Of a DNA stretch of 64,000 bases, positions 33,797 through 45,816 are shown piece by piece. The notes beneath the pieces were generated by a model. That model saw only the letters and a list, made by a program, of their open reading frames with translations, was not told the origin of the DNA and did not search any database. How positions within the stretch are numbered: position 1 is the stretch's first letter; every line of letters begins with the position of its first letter. The DNA comes from Solanum dulcamara (lineage: Eukaryota; Streptophyta; Magnoliopsida; Solanales; Solanaceae), in NCBI RefSeq assembly GCF_947179165.1, contig NC_077237.1:66261523-66325522 (forward strand). The letters run 5' to 3'. The translations under genes and the position numbers were made by a program.

Positions 33797-34891
33797 GAGT
33801 TGCTACCAGTAGCAGAGCGTCCATAGGAGAGTGTGACTATGGACTTCATCACATGTCTACCAAAGTCTGACAGTTATGGTACTATTATGGTGGTCGTAGA
33901 TAGATTTTCTAAGTATGCCACTTTTATGCCCGCCTTGCCAAGTTGCCCAACCAAGGAAGATGCCAAGTTATTCTTTAAAACTATAGTGAAGTATTGGGGC
34001 ATATTGAGGCATATCATTAGTGATCGAGACCCTCGCTTCGCTGAGAACTATTGGAGAGGGATATTTGACATATTTGGCACGGAGCTGCACTACTCTATTA
34101 ATTTTCACCCGTAGACTGATGGGAACACAGAGCGAGTCAATGCCGTACTAGAGTGCTACTTGAGGCATTATGTAAACGCACATCATAAGGATTAGGCAAA
34201 GTCTTAGACATCACCCAATTTTCTTATAACTTGCAGCGGAGTTATTCCACAGGGCATACACCATTTGAGCTAGCCATAAGACCACAACCTCAAACTCTAC
34301 ATTCACTACCATCCGTATTCGAAGGGAAGAGTTTGGGATCTTATCATATAGACAAAGGATGGGAGGAGCAACTTGGCGCTGCTAAGTCCTACTTGGACAA
34401 GTCAAGTAAGCGGATGAAGAAATTCTGGACCACAAAAGGCGTCCCACAGACTATAGAGTTGAGGACATGGTCATATTGAAATTTTACCTAAGACAGTTCA
34501 AGGCACTACGAGGCATTCACCAAAATCTATTTTACAAGTACGAGGCCCCATTTAAGATCCTTTCCAAGGTGAGAAAGATCTCATTCAAGCTTGACATGCC
34601 TCCACATCTTAAGATTCATCATGTCTTCCATGCTTGCATGCTTAAGCCATACAAAAAAGACAAAGATGACCCAAGCATAGGCTAATCAAGTCGTGTGCCC
34701 ATTACTATCACCGTCTCGCATGATAGAGAGATTGAGAATATCATTAATAACTAGCCTAGCAAAAAAAATGAAAAAAAGCTATGGGCATGTTCTTCATCCA
34801 TTGGAAGGGAAAATCACCAGAAGAAGCCACATGGGAGAGATATGAAGACTTGTGGAAATTTAAAGACAAGATCCAAGAATTTATGCAATAG
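33797..34891 (+). pseudogene. Element H integrase core, C-terminus and chromodomain
   Basis: Resumes with ELLPVAERPWESVTMDFIT at 33797, then the catalytic core (VVVDRFSKYATFMPA, ISDRDPRF, TDGNTERVN), the C-terminal block (YKYEAPFKILSKVRKISFKL, LKIHHVFHACMLKPYK), and a chromodomain ending FIHWKGKSPEEATWERYEDL with a stop at 34889-34891. Stops at 34113 and elsewhere and a frameshift near 34470 break it. The chromodomain keeps the aromatic residues of the family. Confidence 0.85.
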
Positions 34892-34917
34892 AAATGCACG
34901 ACGGTTGTCACAACATC

Positions 34918-34929
34918 AAGTGGGGAGAG
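34918..34929 (+). other. Polypurine tract of element H
   Basis: AAGTGGGGAGAG immediately before the TG of the 3' LTR. Confidence 0.8.
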
Positions 34930-35423
34930 TGTGATGACCCATCATGTCATCACATCACATAACCACATTACATAAAGCTATTCATGTGGAAGCCTTACAT
35001 AGGAAGAAGTCTAGTCTATTGTTGAAATTTCTAAAGATATGTGGAAAATTCTGTTGGAAGACCTTAGAATTTCATGGATTTGCATGGAAGTTCTTGGAGT
35101 CTTCTAGTTGTATAGAATATTCTAGAAAGAGGACTTATTTCTAAATAAGTAGGGACTTGTATAACAATTATTATTTACTTATTAGCCTCTAAGTAAGGAG
35201 TATAAATAGAAGGGCATCTATTTGGAAAATCGTCAAGCAAAAATCAATCAAAGTTCTCTACAACACATTCTTCATATCAATTCTCTTGTGCTCGGTCCAC
35301 CATTCTCTTAGTGATTTCTAGAGCCTTAGGCTTACTTGGCATAGCAAGATCGTGAACAAGTAGTGCAAGAACGTGAGCAAGTTGTCAAGTATTGCATGTG
35401 TGCTTAGTAAAAGATTTAGAACA
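34930..35423 (+). repeat. Element H 3' LTR
   Basis: Begins TGTGATGACCCATCATG and ends TTAGAACA. TATAAATA is at 35201-35208. Clear similarity with the 5' LTR but many substitutions, so the insertion is old. Confidence 0.88.
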
Positions 35424-35727
35424 TGATCGTTTGGACAGTAGGAACTACAGTAGCTAACAATTAGTGATCATCATCAGCTTGAAGATCATTCTCAAATGGC
35501 TTAGCAATCCATTCTTGTCTGATAACAATCACTACTTTCTTCTTTTTTAACCTTCTCTTTTTCCTTATAGGCTTCTCTGATTTCCCTTATGCATTGACAT
35601 TCTCTTCCATATAAGTTCTATTTTCTGCAATCAAAACAATCAATATCAAATATGAGGAAACAATTGAAAAAATTGAATTTCCAATCATATTCAATATGTT
35701 ACTTGTGATTTAAAAGGCAACTCAATA

Positions 35728-36260
35728 TCAAATATACTCAACTAGATGCCGAGAGGCATCAACTTCCACGAGGACTCTAGCATAGGATATATTCTCTGAA
35801 TAGGTTGTGAATTTGTTAGTATATAGAGGTTTACCCACCACACTAGCCACTTTATTAAATGCTTCAACTGACCAATCCCCACTAGAAGACCAAGGGATTT
35901 CCCCCACAGTGGTATAATACTCAGATTGTGTTGGTTGAAAGAGAAATCCATTTTCCAAAGCTTGTCCGCCGTAGGTTCTTATTCTAAGTGTATGGACCGG
36001 ATTGAAGAATCCGATCCCTATCCTCAATGATCAAAATTTGAAAATATAGTATCCCTCGGTATACAATCGAATTTGAGGTTTTGCAATGAAATTCCAAACA
36101 CTCGAGACTAACTAACCATGGATCGCTCATAAGTGGTGTTACCAATTACACACCCAATTAGAAAAGTTTTTTAATAGTCAACTTGCGATTTTAGTTCGTC
36201 AATCAAGCTTTCATCATAGTCAATCAGAGGTATAAAGGTTAAAGGCTTACCCATTTGTGC
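35728..36260 (-). pseudogene. DUF4283 fragment, LINE ORF1-like
   Basis: Minus-strand reading gives KTFLIGCVIGNTTYERSMVS, VWNFIAKPQIRLYTEGYYIF, then GEIPWSSSGDWSVEAFNKVA and SVVGKPLYTNKFTTYSENIS with YARVLVEVDA. These are the two halves of DUF4283, a nucleic-acid-associated domain at the N-terminus of many plant LINE ORF1 proteins and domesticated relatives. Stop codons split it and no endonuclease or LINE RT is seen nearby. 35424-35727 and 36260-36640 probably belong to the same decayed unit (minus-strand ILIEGKLMLYADSNSLRGTA near 36310-36370) but are not clearly coding. Confidence 0.7.
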
Positions 36261-36639
36261 GCTTCTATTATCTCAAACAATGTTAGCAACTAGTGGAGTA
36301 AGTTGGATAGCTGTTCCTCTAAGAGAATTAGAGTCGGCGTATAACATGAGCTTACTTTCCTTCTATTAAGATAGGCTCATCTTCATTGGGGTTGCTATGT
36401 TCCCTAGCTTCCTCAATCTATTGGTAAATTAGTGCCAGAAAATTCCCAAAAGTTAGAGGTAGGAGCTCCCGTTGGATACCATTCACAGGGTTTATCAACT
36501 TTCCCATTTGTAGTAAGGGCTCATGTACAATTTTCTGGTCTCGGGCCATAGTATCACAATCACAATTGCATTGTGTGCCGAAAGAGAGTGACCTAGCCTC
36601 TAACGTGTGCCTAATTAGTGTCATTTGCAGCAGACTTAT

Positions 36640-37404
36640 GCTTCTAATTGATTGTTTTTCTTTTTTGGCACTTATAATTTTAAATAAGAGAAATAAATTT
36701 TAAGATCTCTTGTATGTTATTTTCAACTTTATTATACATAAAATTGAAGATCTAATGTAAAATAAAATATATAATTTTAAACAAATTTATAAAGGTGTAC
36801 AAAATCAATTGACCCCATAATTTCTTTTGCCTTAATGACCATCCCAGAGGGTTGGAGGAAATGGTCTCCTGTGACACACACACAGTTTTAAGTAGAAGAA
36901 AAGGTTATCTTAGATTATTTTTTTTGTGATTTACCCCCCTCCTCTCTCCCAAATTTCTTATTTATAAAAATGAAATTTCTTGTATATAAGACACAAAACT
37001 AAAAATAGATTCATAGGGGAGTAAAAAAAAAAAAAATCCCCATTTGAAAGGTAGGAAAACAATTTGTCCAGTTTATACCTAATAATTACCTGTAATTTTA
37101 GTAATGATATGGTTTGTAACATTTAAAAGGTAGGAAATCAATTTGCCCAGTTGGCAGCCGTAATTTCCCTAATATAGTTTTCCAAAAATTTCAAAGGTAG
37201 GAAGATGGAAACATCTGCCAGATCGTCCTAACTCTTACATACACTATTATTACTACTTGTTTTCGTTCCTTGCTTGCATCAATCTCTACCAATAAAAATA
37301 GGAGGGAGAATATTGGAGAAGAGAGAAAGCGTGGAATGCTGAGATCTTGTGGTGAGTAATCAAGAATCGACACGAAAGTTTAGGAGAGAAGTTGGGTAGT
37401 GTAT
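36640..37404 (+). promoter_or_regulatory. Upstream region and leader of the MAP kinase gene
   Basis: No coding sequence. Two close copies of AAAGGTAGGAAAWCAATTTG lie about 80 bp apart (37048 and 37128), with a third shorter AAAGGTAGGAAGATGG at 37192. A TATA-like TATATAAG lies near 36993, far upstream of the ATG. The transcription start cannot be fixed by eye. Confidence 0.4.
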
Positions 37405-40400
37405 ATGGGGGGTAGTGGTACATTTGTTGATGGAGTTCTTCGCTGGTTTCATCGTCGTCACACCAATGAGGATGCGATCTTGACTCAACCCCACAATTCT
37501 GCAGACACCCTTTTACAAGGAAAAGAAGAAGATAAACAGGAATTTACTATTACTGAAGACTTTGACATTACCGGTTTAAAGCTCATCAAAGTACCCAAGC
37601 GTTTTCATTTGCCCATCTCTTCTTCTTCCATGGATCCTCTCAAGAAGGTCTCTCTTTTTTCTATTTCCTACCTACGCCCCCCCCCCCTCTTTTTTTTTCT
37701 GGATTTGACTTTTTGATGCGGATGATCTGTCTTGATGTTTGTATTTCACGTTCCCTTGTTTAATTTGTTCTGATCTATATGTTTGGGAAATGAACTTTTG
37801 GTAGTCTCTGCTATTACTATGATTGAATAATATCAGACCAAATGTTGCTCTCTGCAAATTCCTTAGAAACTTGGAGTTATGTTAACGGGAAGTATCAGAT
37901 GGATTTTGGTCAATGGGGAAGTCATGTCAAAGCAACAGCTTCCTTGATTGCTTAGGTTTCATGTTCATTGTGTGTGTATTTTCTAGCATATGAAGAAGTT
38001 ACTTTTAATCGTCCCTTATTATGTTTTAACCTTTATGTCAATGAACATGAGTAAGAGGATATTTTAGCTTTCAAGATGTATGATATTTGTTTTGAATGGG
38101 ATTCTTTTTATTTCAGAATGCATTGGAGACGGAATTCTTTACTGAATATGGAGAGGCAAGTAGATACCAAGTTCAGGAAGTAATTGGCAAAGGCAGCTAT
38201 GGAGTTGTGGGGTCTGCTGTTGATACCCATACTGGTGAAAGAGTTGCAATCAAGAAAATTAATGATGTATTTGATCATGTTTCTGATGCGACAAGAATCT
38301 TGAGAGAAATCAAGCTTCTTCGGCTACTTAGGCATCCAGATATTGTAGAAATAAAGCACATTATGTTGCCTCCTTCTCGAAGAGAGTTTAAAGATATTTA
38401 TGTTGTTTTTGAATTGATGGAATCAGATCTCCATCAGGTTATTAAGGCCAATAATGACCTTACACATGAGCATTATCAGTTTTTTCTCTACCAGCTTCTG
38501 CGTGGACTAAAATATATTCATACAGGTTGGTTCTTTGTGTAATTCAAAATGTGCCTCTTGCTACCTCTAACTATAGATGTTAAAATTAACTCTGATAATC
38601 AAACCTGCCACTTTTACCCCCTTACCAGCAAATATTTTCCACCGGGATTTAAAGCCGAAAAATATCCTTGCTAATGCTGACTGTAAGTTGAAGATATGTG
38701 ATTTTGGGCTTGCTCGTGTATCATTCAATGATGTGCCATCAGCTATTTTCTGGACTGTAAGTTCAAATTTAAAAGGCTTCCTTTCTCCCGTTGTTTTTTA
38801 TACATGTTTTTTGTCTGGTATTTTTGATACATGTATCTTTTTTAATGTATTAAAGGATTATGTTGCAACTCGATGGTATCGTGCTCCTGAGCTTTGTGGC
38901 TCCTTCTTCTCTAAGGTAAGATTCATTTAGCACTTTCACAGTTTTATTGTTCAATCTGCAGGTGTTTATGCAACAACTACAATGTCACTGACTTGAGCTA
39001 TAACTCTCTTTTTCTCTGATTGTGCATGCAACAACTGTAATGGCACTAAATTTCAGAGTTTAATTGTTCATTCTGTTCCATATATTCAACAACTACAATG
39101 ATTTAAAGTGTAGTTAATAAAACTTGGTTTTAATGTATTGTGTTCAAGATTGTTTCCCATTATTTTGTTACTTCTGCAAGCTTACCTAGCGTCAATGTAT
39201 TATGATAAAGATTGTTCCTCACTATTTTGTTACTCCTCTCCTCAACTCGTTTGCTTTCCTTTGAGATTCATAGCTAATATGTCTTTCTATATCCCCGGGG
39301 AGAGCAAAACACTAGGTAAATTATTTATTTTTCACAATAAATGTTTGTGGCTGACACTGCATGAACTCATATACCATTGCAGCCTTTAACAATGCCTGCA
39401 ATCTAGATTCATTTGATTACAACTGGAAAATGCACTGACTGAAAAATTAACTGCAGCAAAAACCAAAAGGAGAAAAAAAAGTAGAACAAAGGGAAGAGTC
39501 TAAGTATAATACATAAAAGGCACATTATTATGCGATTTATAACTTTGTTGTTTCGCTAATCTGTTCTTATTCTTGTTAGGAGAAGATGTTACCTGTTTAT
39601 CATATTATCCTATGTAGCTATGTTGAATTATAGGTTCATTAGAGGTTGAAGTATAGTTGATAATCTATGGAGCTACTTGTTGGAAAAAGAAAATTTGAGT
39701 TCAAGAACTTAGTTAGTAGCATAATTTCCTTGAATTAGATCAATGATGAGAATATCCCTCTTACAGCATATGGTCCACCTTCTGTAATGAGTATCAATTT
39801 CTCGAATCTAGTGTAGTGCTCGTCAATACTATGGAGTACCTGCTGTATGGCCTATTCTCGTCAATGGTTCAGCAACAATGGAAGATTTAGTTTGCTGACT
39901 GTTTGTCATAGGTGGACACAGAATTTAAAGGCAGTGGGTCTCGTACTGCACTGGCTCCGAAGTAGATCCACCATTAGCCACAAGGTTAAGAGACACCACA
40001 AGGACGACTAAAGTGATAATCTTAAAAAGCAAGAATATGCTGCAACAAACATTTTACTGTGAAGATTACCAAGTCAATGAGGATGTAGGAAAAATTGAGC
40101 GCATTTTGCTAATCTTCAAGTAACTGCCTAAGGAAATTGGAAATTCAACATTTTACAAGTCTAGAAAAGGCGAAACTTTTAAAAGTAATAACAATATCAT
40201 TTCAGAGCAGCTAATATGTTGTCATATGAGTTTTTAGTTTTAGCACAGAGCACACCACACTTTTACTGGCTTTGAGAATGACTATTAGCCTGTTTGAATT
40301 GACTTATTTTTAAGGAGCTTATAAGTTGTTTTCAACTTATAAGTTAAAAAAAAAAAGTAGGTGCAGGCCAACTTTTTTGTTTTGACTTATAAGCTGTTTT

Positions 40401-43400
40401 CAACTTATAAACTGCTTAAAATAAGTTCATTCAAATAAACTCAACTATTTATTGGGGCTTATTTTAAGCACAAAATGACTTTAAGTTGGCCAGCCAAACA
40501 CTCAAAAAAAGCTGAAAACAGCTTATAAGCAGCTTATAAGCCAATTCAAACGGCCTCTATGTCACGCTCAGGTAACCTTCTGAGAACTTCTTTTCCAAGT
40601 TTAGTTTGAGTATGCTTCCAGCATTGGTGTAGACAGAGGAAATGGATGAGATGCTAAGAAGCTACTTCTCTTGCATTTTACACTGAAACATCAGTTCACA
40701 ATTTATATGCTATAAAGACGAGGATTTGTACCTTGCCAAATTTTGATGATAGAATTATAATGTAGAAAGATGTGGTTTCACTATGAAACAATTTATCATA
40801 CATGTGAAGACTTTATTTGTGTTGTTGACACATCTTCATAGACTTATTTACATGTGACATATACTGTCTCTGAGAGTTCTCTATTTGCAGTACACTCCTG
40901 CAATTGATATTTGGAGCATCGGATGCATATTTGCAGAGTTGCTTTCTGGAAAACCATTATTTCCTGGAAAGAATGTGGTGCATCAATTAGACCTAATCAC
41001 AGATTTGCTTGGGACACCTCCTCCAGAAACAGTTGCAAAGGTCGGTTCTCATAATATATGTTTTTCTTTCTCAGAATGTTCTTTAATAATGTGTTATTCT
41101 TTTAGCATCATCCTATTGTGCATGTTTTTTTGACAAAGTATGTGTCTAATACTGCAAGTATACATATTTGAGAATAGAAGATGAGGGTACTACACTTAAT
41201 GCCCCCCTATTCTTGTCCCATTTTTTCAACTGAATACTTCTAACTTTGTGGGGGGTCTATGACCTTCCTATATTTGTTCGAAGTGGTATAAATACCAGCT
41301 TTTGCGACCAACACCAGTTTTATGAATGGAAGTGTAGTGACACCACGTAAATTTTCTTTTCTTTTCAATTTTTATTCCACCATCAATCTGAAAAATCACC
41401 TTTCTATTATCTCTTCACACCATATATCCACTGTCAAATAACCATTGTTGAAAATAAAAATCACCGCCAAATTTGTGGTGATGTCGGGTTTCATTGGTTG
41501 AAGACGGGAGGAGCTGTGATTTCCCTGAGGACTATTTCTGAGCTAAATCAAAAAGTTGAAAAGAGAGACCTCTATGGCATGAAAGCTGATGAAGGTGATG
41601 CCATTTTCTGGTAGAGTGAGGGTGAATTAAAGGAAGCATTCATGGGTATTTCTGATAGCATGTATCTGTGGGTTTTCAGGTGGCGTAACCGATGCGTTCT
41701 TCCTGGTGGTCCTCCGGCAGCTTGAAAGATTTTGTCCAGTGATTTTGGGTTTTTTGACATGTACTATAGGTGGCTTTATTTTTGTGTGAATGATCTGTGG
41801 TCACAAAGATGTAATGGTGATATCCCTTGAAGGTGGCGTGAGGCATAGTGGTGAATGAAGGATGAGTATAATGGTTTGTGGGTTGTAGTGTTAAAAATAT
41901 ATTTCTAAACTCTTAAAAAAAGACATCTCTAGGTTGAATTGCGGTGAACTCTTCAAACTTGAATGGGGAAGAATGAAGGTGGCAATGAGAATTATAAAGC
42001 TTGGGTTTCTGGTGGCTGGTGAAGGAGGTGTGGTGGTATAAGATCCACGCGAGAATAAAGTGTACAGTTGAAAAAATGGGACAAGTATAGGGTGGTATTT
42101 ATGTGTTATCTTTAGAAGATGCAGTAGAAAAAATGTTGCTGAGAAGTTACATGGTGTCACATTTTACATGTCACTTTATTTTTCTCTTATTTTATTAAAC
42201 TTGTTTCATTCAAAACTGGCAGATTAGAAATGAAAAGGCAAGAAGATACCTCAGTAGCATGCGGAAGAAACAACCGGTTGGATTTGCAAAAAAGTTTCCA
42301 AATGCAGATCCTTTGGCATTACGCCTACTTGAACGACTGCTCGCGTTTGACCCTAAAGATCGGCCATCAGCGGAAGAGGTAGTGATTGAAAACAAATCCA
42401 ATGTTATTTCAACTACTAAAGAAATTCTCAAATCCAATTGACTTAACACTAATATTGCCTTTTCTTAGGGATTAGAGGATCCTTATTTCCGTGGTTTATC
42501 AAATGCTGATCGTGAACCATGTAGACCACCAATATCAAAGCTTGAGTTTGAATTTGAGAAGAGGAAACTGGCAAAAGATGATGTTAGAGAACTCATATAT
42601 CGTGAGGTGTGGCTTTCTTTAGTATTAATGGTTACCTTGTTAGTGAAATGGATCAAAAGACTGACTTTACACTTGTCTTCAACAACCAGATTTTAGAATA
42701 TCATCCTCAGATGCTTCAGGAGTATCTTTGTGGTGGAGATCAGACTAGTGGCTTTATGTACCCAAGGTTTGCTGCTAATAGAAGCTAGTTCTAATAATTT
42801 ATGCTCTTTCTTTTCTATAATAGTTGCCTGCCTCTTTCTCATGCATTAAAAGCCGGTGTTCGTAGTTTTTAACTGGAGCATAAGTGCTACTCTCATAGGT
42901 GGAAGAACATCACAAAACATAAACAACTTTTCTTTCCCTTAAAAGTAAAAGTTGACAATCATTTTCAGACGATCGGTGTTTTCCCTGGGATATACTTTAG
43001 ATTTTGTATGTTTATATGGTAAAGTCTACTAGTGGGTCCATCTACTCCATTTGGAGCTCAATCCTTTCATGGGGATAAATTATGTTCTTGGTGTTAGCTT
43101 TTGATGTTGCCTTCTGTCGTTCTGCTTCTTCTATCTCACTATTGACAGTTCTGACTACTTATTTTCTAGCAAGGAACCATCATTCATCTGTCAGTAAAAC
43201 TTATTCATTTCCTGATAGCAAACCATGGTCATCATCTAGTCTGTGATAAATTATTAACATTTCATAGTGGATTGCGGATAATATTGAACAAGTTATCATC
43301 ATTTTGTTTGGTTCTAAGTTTGTGTGTCTTATCAATTACTTTAAAAAAATACTGTGTTTGGCTGTGTTGGAAGTTGTTCTCGTCCCATCCTCTCACAGAT

Positions 43401-45411
43401 ACAGACACAGTGGTGAATCTTCTTGAAATCAAAGATATTAAGTTTTCAGCAACAGAAGGGTTACTGCAAACTTTAACATGACGGTAACAAAAGAATCATA
43501 TTCGTTTTAGACACAGTTCGATTAATCCACTGGGATCCAACTAGAACTAGTATTGGGTAACTTTGCCCACCGATGTTTAGGCAGATGAGAAGAATTTACC
43601 TGGTTTCACTTTTGCTAGAATTTGAACCTTGGTTCGCAAGGTTTTCACTCTGATTAGTGATTGCTTGATCCTTGGTCTTATGTCGTATCTAATTGATCAT
43701 TCTTCTGTGCAAAGACATGAGTTATTTTTATCTTTTTTTCTCTATCACATACAGTTGATTGTTGTCTTCTAGACTCCTCACTTCATATGAAGGCAAATGT
43801 ATTGTGCCAAATAATTTTTTTTATTTCTGATGAATCATTTTGTATTGTTTTTCAAGAAATATTGATCATGGTCTTTCTTCTATGTTAATTTAGTGGTGTT
43901 GATCGGTTCAAGCGACAATTTGCACATCTTGAGGAGCATGCTGGTAAAGGTGAAAATAGCGCTCCGCTTCTGAGGCAGCATGCTTCCTTGCCTAGGTGCG
44001 TGGTTGAATCTATGGTTCTTTTCGACAGATTGGTAAAAATGTTTTTTTTCAGAATCTGCATATTAAGGATTTGCTATCTTTGTATTTAAACCATCCTAAG
44101 CCGAGGGTCTTTCGGAAACAGCCGCCCTACCTTTTAAGGTGGGGGTTAGGTCTGCGTACACTCTACCCTCCCCAGACCCCACATGGTGGGATCACACTGG
44201 GTTCGTTGTTGTTGTTGTTGTATTTAAACCATCCACAGATTTGGAAAGTAGTTTCTCGGAAAAAAATAAAAATAAAATGGAAACAAGGTTTTTAAAAAAT
44301 ACTTTGTGCTTTTACATATGGGTGTGGATCATAGAGTTGCTTGTGTTATTTTGTGCAGTGACTTACCAGTTAGCTCTTGTTGTTTGAATATTTCAGTCTT
44401 TTTTGGTCACTGAGGACCTTGGATTTGTTTACGTGCTATTTAAAATCGATTATCATCCTGTTTGGTTTCAGGATGATGTTGTGCCGTTTAAACTCTTTAG
44501 TTTGTTCACATATACTTGATACAAAATTCAAGTATTTCACTAGATTGAAATGAGTAGGTTGATATGATAGGTTCCTTGTGAAGCAGTAGTCCTAACATTG
44601 GTTGGGTTTTTGTAATTGTAGATAGCACTGTTATGGTGCAGATCTTATACATATTCATACACACACACATGTTACCAGTTTTAAAAAATAAATAAATAGA
44701 TTGATAGCCTGGTGTGGTACATTAAAAGCTGAATTATGTGTTTGGTTAGACACATTCAGTTAACTTATGAACTTGTTTTCTTTTTGGAATACCTCTGCTG
44801 CAGAGAGCGAGTTCCTGCACCTAAAGCGGACACCTCTCCCCAAAATAATGATTGTGAAAAGAGAACTGTTTCAACAACTCTTCAGAGTCCACCAGCACAG
44901 TCTGAGGGATCAGAGAATTACAGTGCTCGTAGCTTGCTGAAGAGTGCTAGCATCAGTGGTTCCAAGTGTGTGGAAGTTAAAAGAAGAAACACAGAGGTAA
45001 TCTTTTTATTCTGTTTCCCTTGCCCCCTGGAATGATAGGTGTAGATGCTGTATCAGCTTCATTGAGTTTTTAGAGCTTATTTTGGTAGTCCTGATAGCTT
45101 TTGCAGTTGCAATCTTATCTCCATTGACTTTATGCTTAATATTGTTGCGTTCACTTGGATATTCTCGACATCATGGAGACGTATATAATGATGCAGATAG
45201 TAGCAATAAATGTACACTCAATACAGCAAGTGATGAGAGTTTCTTGTTTTAGAAACCAATTTGAATGCTAGTTGTTGCAATTTATAATATTCGTTCACTC
45301 ATCTGACAATATTTTTTGTTATTGATGATAATGTTTTCACAGGAAGAGCCAATTGAAGAACAAAACGAAGTCGATGGTTTGTCTCAAGACGTTGCTGATC
45401 TTCATGTTTAA
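37405..45411 (+). CDS. MPK15-like: D-clade (TDY) mitogen-activated protein kinase, MPK8/MPK15-like
   Basis: Serine/threonine kinase of a MAPK cascade. Eleven exons: 37405-37647, 38117-38525, 38629-38756, 38856-38915, 40891-41040, 42223-42378, 42469-42606, 42690-42766, 43894-43995, 44804-44996, 45343-45411. All junctions are GT-AG, phases agree, and the product is 574 residues with no internal stop. The start is the ATG at 37405 ([11 protein letters not shown]); the upstream GTG is not needed. Residues 1-81 are the N-terminal extension typical of MPK8/15; Met76 (MDPLKK) matches the start of shorter members. Kinase landmarks: GKGSYGV 105-111, catalytic Lys127, HRD Asp224, DFG 242-244, activation loop TDY 260-262, then ATRWYRAPE. 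The C-terminal tail is Ser-rich and acidic. Known family members are activated by MAPKKs and, for MPK8, by calmodulin. Three introns carry transposons but the coding sequence looks intact. Confidence 0.95.
40286..40557. mobile_element. Tourist-like MITE (272 bp) in MAPK intron 4
   Basis: Ends are inverted (TAGCCTGTTTGAATTGACTT on the left; GAGGCCGTTTGAATTGGCTT on the right, reversed). The interior is rich in the inverted words AGCTTATAAG and CTTATAAGCT. Flanked by TAT on both sides (40283-40285, 40558-40560). Related in end sequence to the MITE at 7155. Confidence 0.75.
41184..42112. mobile_element. Mutator-type non-autonomous element (929 bp) in MAPK intron 5
   Basis: A perfect 9 bp duplication, tagaagatg, flanks it at 41175-41183 and 42113-42121. 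About 45 bp of terminal inverted repeat is visible: TTGTCCCATTTTTTCAACTG on the left mirrors CAGTTGAAAAAATGGGACAA on the right. The interior of about 800 bp is unrelated to the ends and has better base balance than the intron, so it could include captured genomic DNA (Pack-MULE type). No long open frame was recognised. It fills most of intron 5 (41041-42222). Confidence 0.85.
44097..44220 (+). mobile_element. SINE (Au/SolS-like 3' body, 124 bp) in MAPK intron 9
   Basis: Starts near TAAGCCGAGGGTC, contains TCTGCGTACACTCTACCC and CAGACCCCACATGGTGGGAT, and ends in (GTT)n. Flanked by a perfect direct repeat tatttaaaccatcc (44083-44096 and 44221-44234), so it is an insertion with its own target duplication, although the tRNA-like 5' head is missing. 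Confidence 0.88.
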
Positions 45412-45816
45412 GCCTATGCAGAAGCTCTCTTATTATAGAGTGCATTATGATGAATGATGTGCTCTACCATGTAACCATTTGTCCTGCAAATCAACATTTT
45501 GAATTCAGTTGGAAGCTAACTGTAGGTTGTGAGTTGCTCTGTGTTATGAAATATTACTCAGTATAGTAAGAGAGAAAAACGCTCCAGCTATTTGTGGATC
45601 GGAAACCAAAATTTCTCTTTAGATGACAAGGTTTCAAATTTGTAACGATTTGATAAACACTACTCCATAGTAACGTATAGCCTTCCCTTGTATTATGCCA
45701 TCTTTTCTTTCCTTACATTGATATCGAAATTGATAATTAGATCACTATTTACTGCTTCTGCATGTCGCAGCACATCTTCTGTCCGTGTAATGGATCTAAG
45801 AAATGTATCACTTTCT
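45412..45816 (+). other. 3' UTR and downstream flank of the MAPK gene
   Basis: Follows the TAA at 45409-45411. No clear AATAAA; weak variants such as AATATTA are present. No other gene. It ends where the segmental duplication begins. Confidence 0.5.

Larger units (their letters stand above)
16727..35423 (+). mobile_element. Element H: chromodomain gypsy retrotransposon, split by nested insertions
   Basis: The outer element of the block. Its LTRs are 16727-17243 and 34930-35423 and its own internal sequence totals roughly 5 kb. It is interrupted at 19791-20875 (antisense LTR fragment, with loss of part of RT), within 21366-22624 (LTR-like insertion carrying a foldback element) and at 23025-33796 (element D). 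Gag with a CX2CX3HX4C knuckle, pol order PR-RT-RH-IN, and a C-terminal chromodomain point to a Reina- or CRM-like chromovirus. Many stops and frameshifts: defective. No matching target duplication was found. Confidence 0.85.

Noticed and set aside
16727..35423. Target duplication for element H
   Set aside because: Flanks tgttt and tgatc do not match, and no shifted pair was convincing; not claimed.
36418..36624. Minus-strand frame of 68 codons
   Set aside because: No known domain in this frame; probably part of the decayed DUF4283 unit in another frame.
41572..42160. Minus-strand open frames in MAP kinase intron 5 as host genes
   Set aside because: They lie inside the Mutator-type element and show no domain; kept only as possible captured DNA.
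44071..44387. Two overlapping open frames in MAP kinase intron 9
   Set aside because: Both read through the SINE and its direct repeats.
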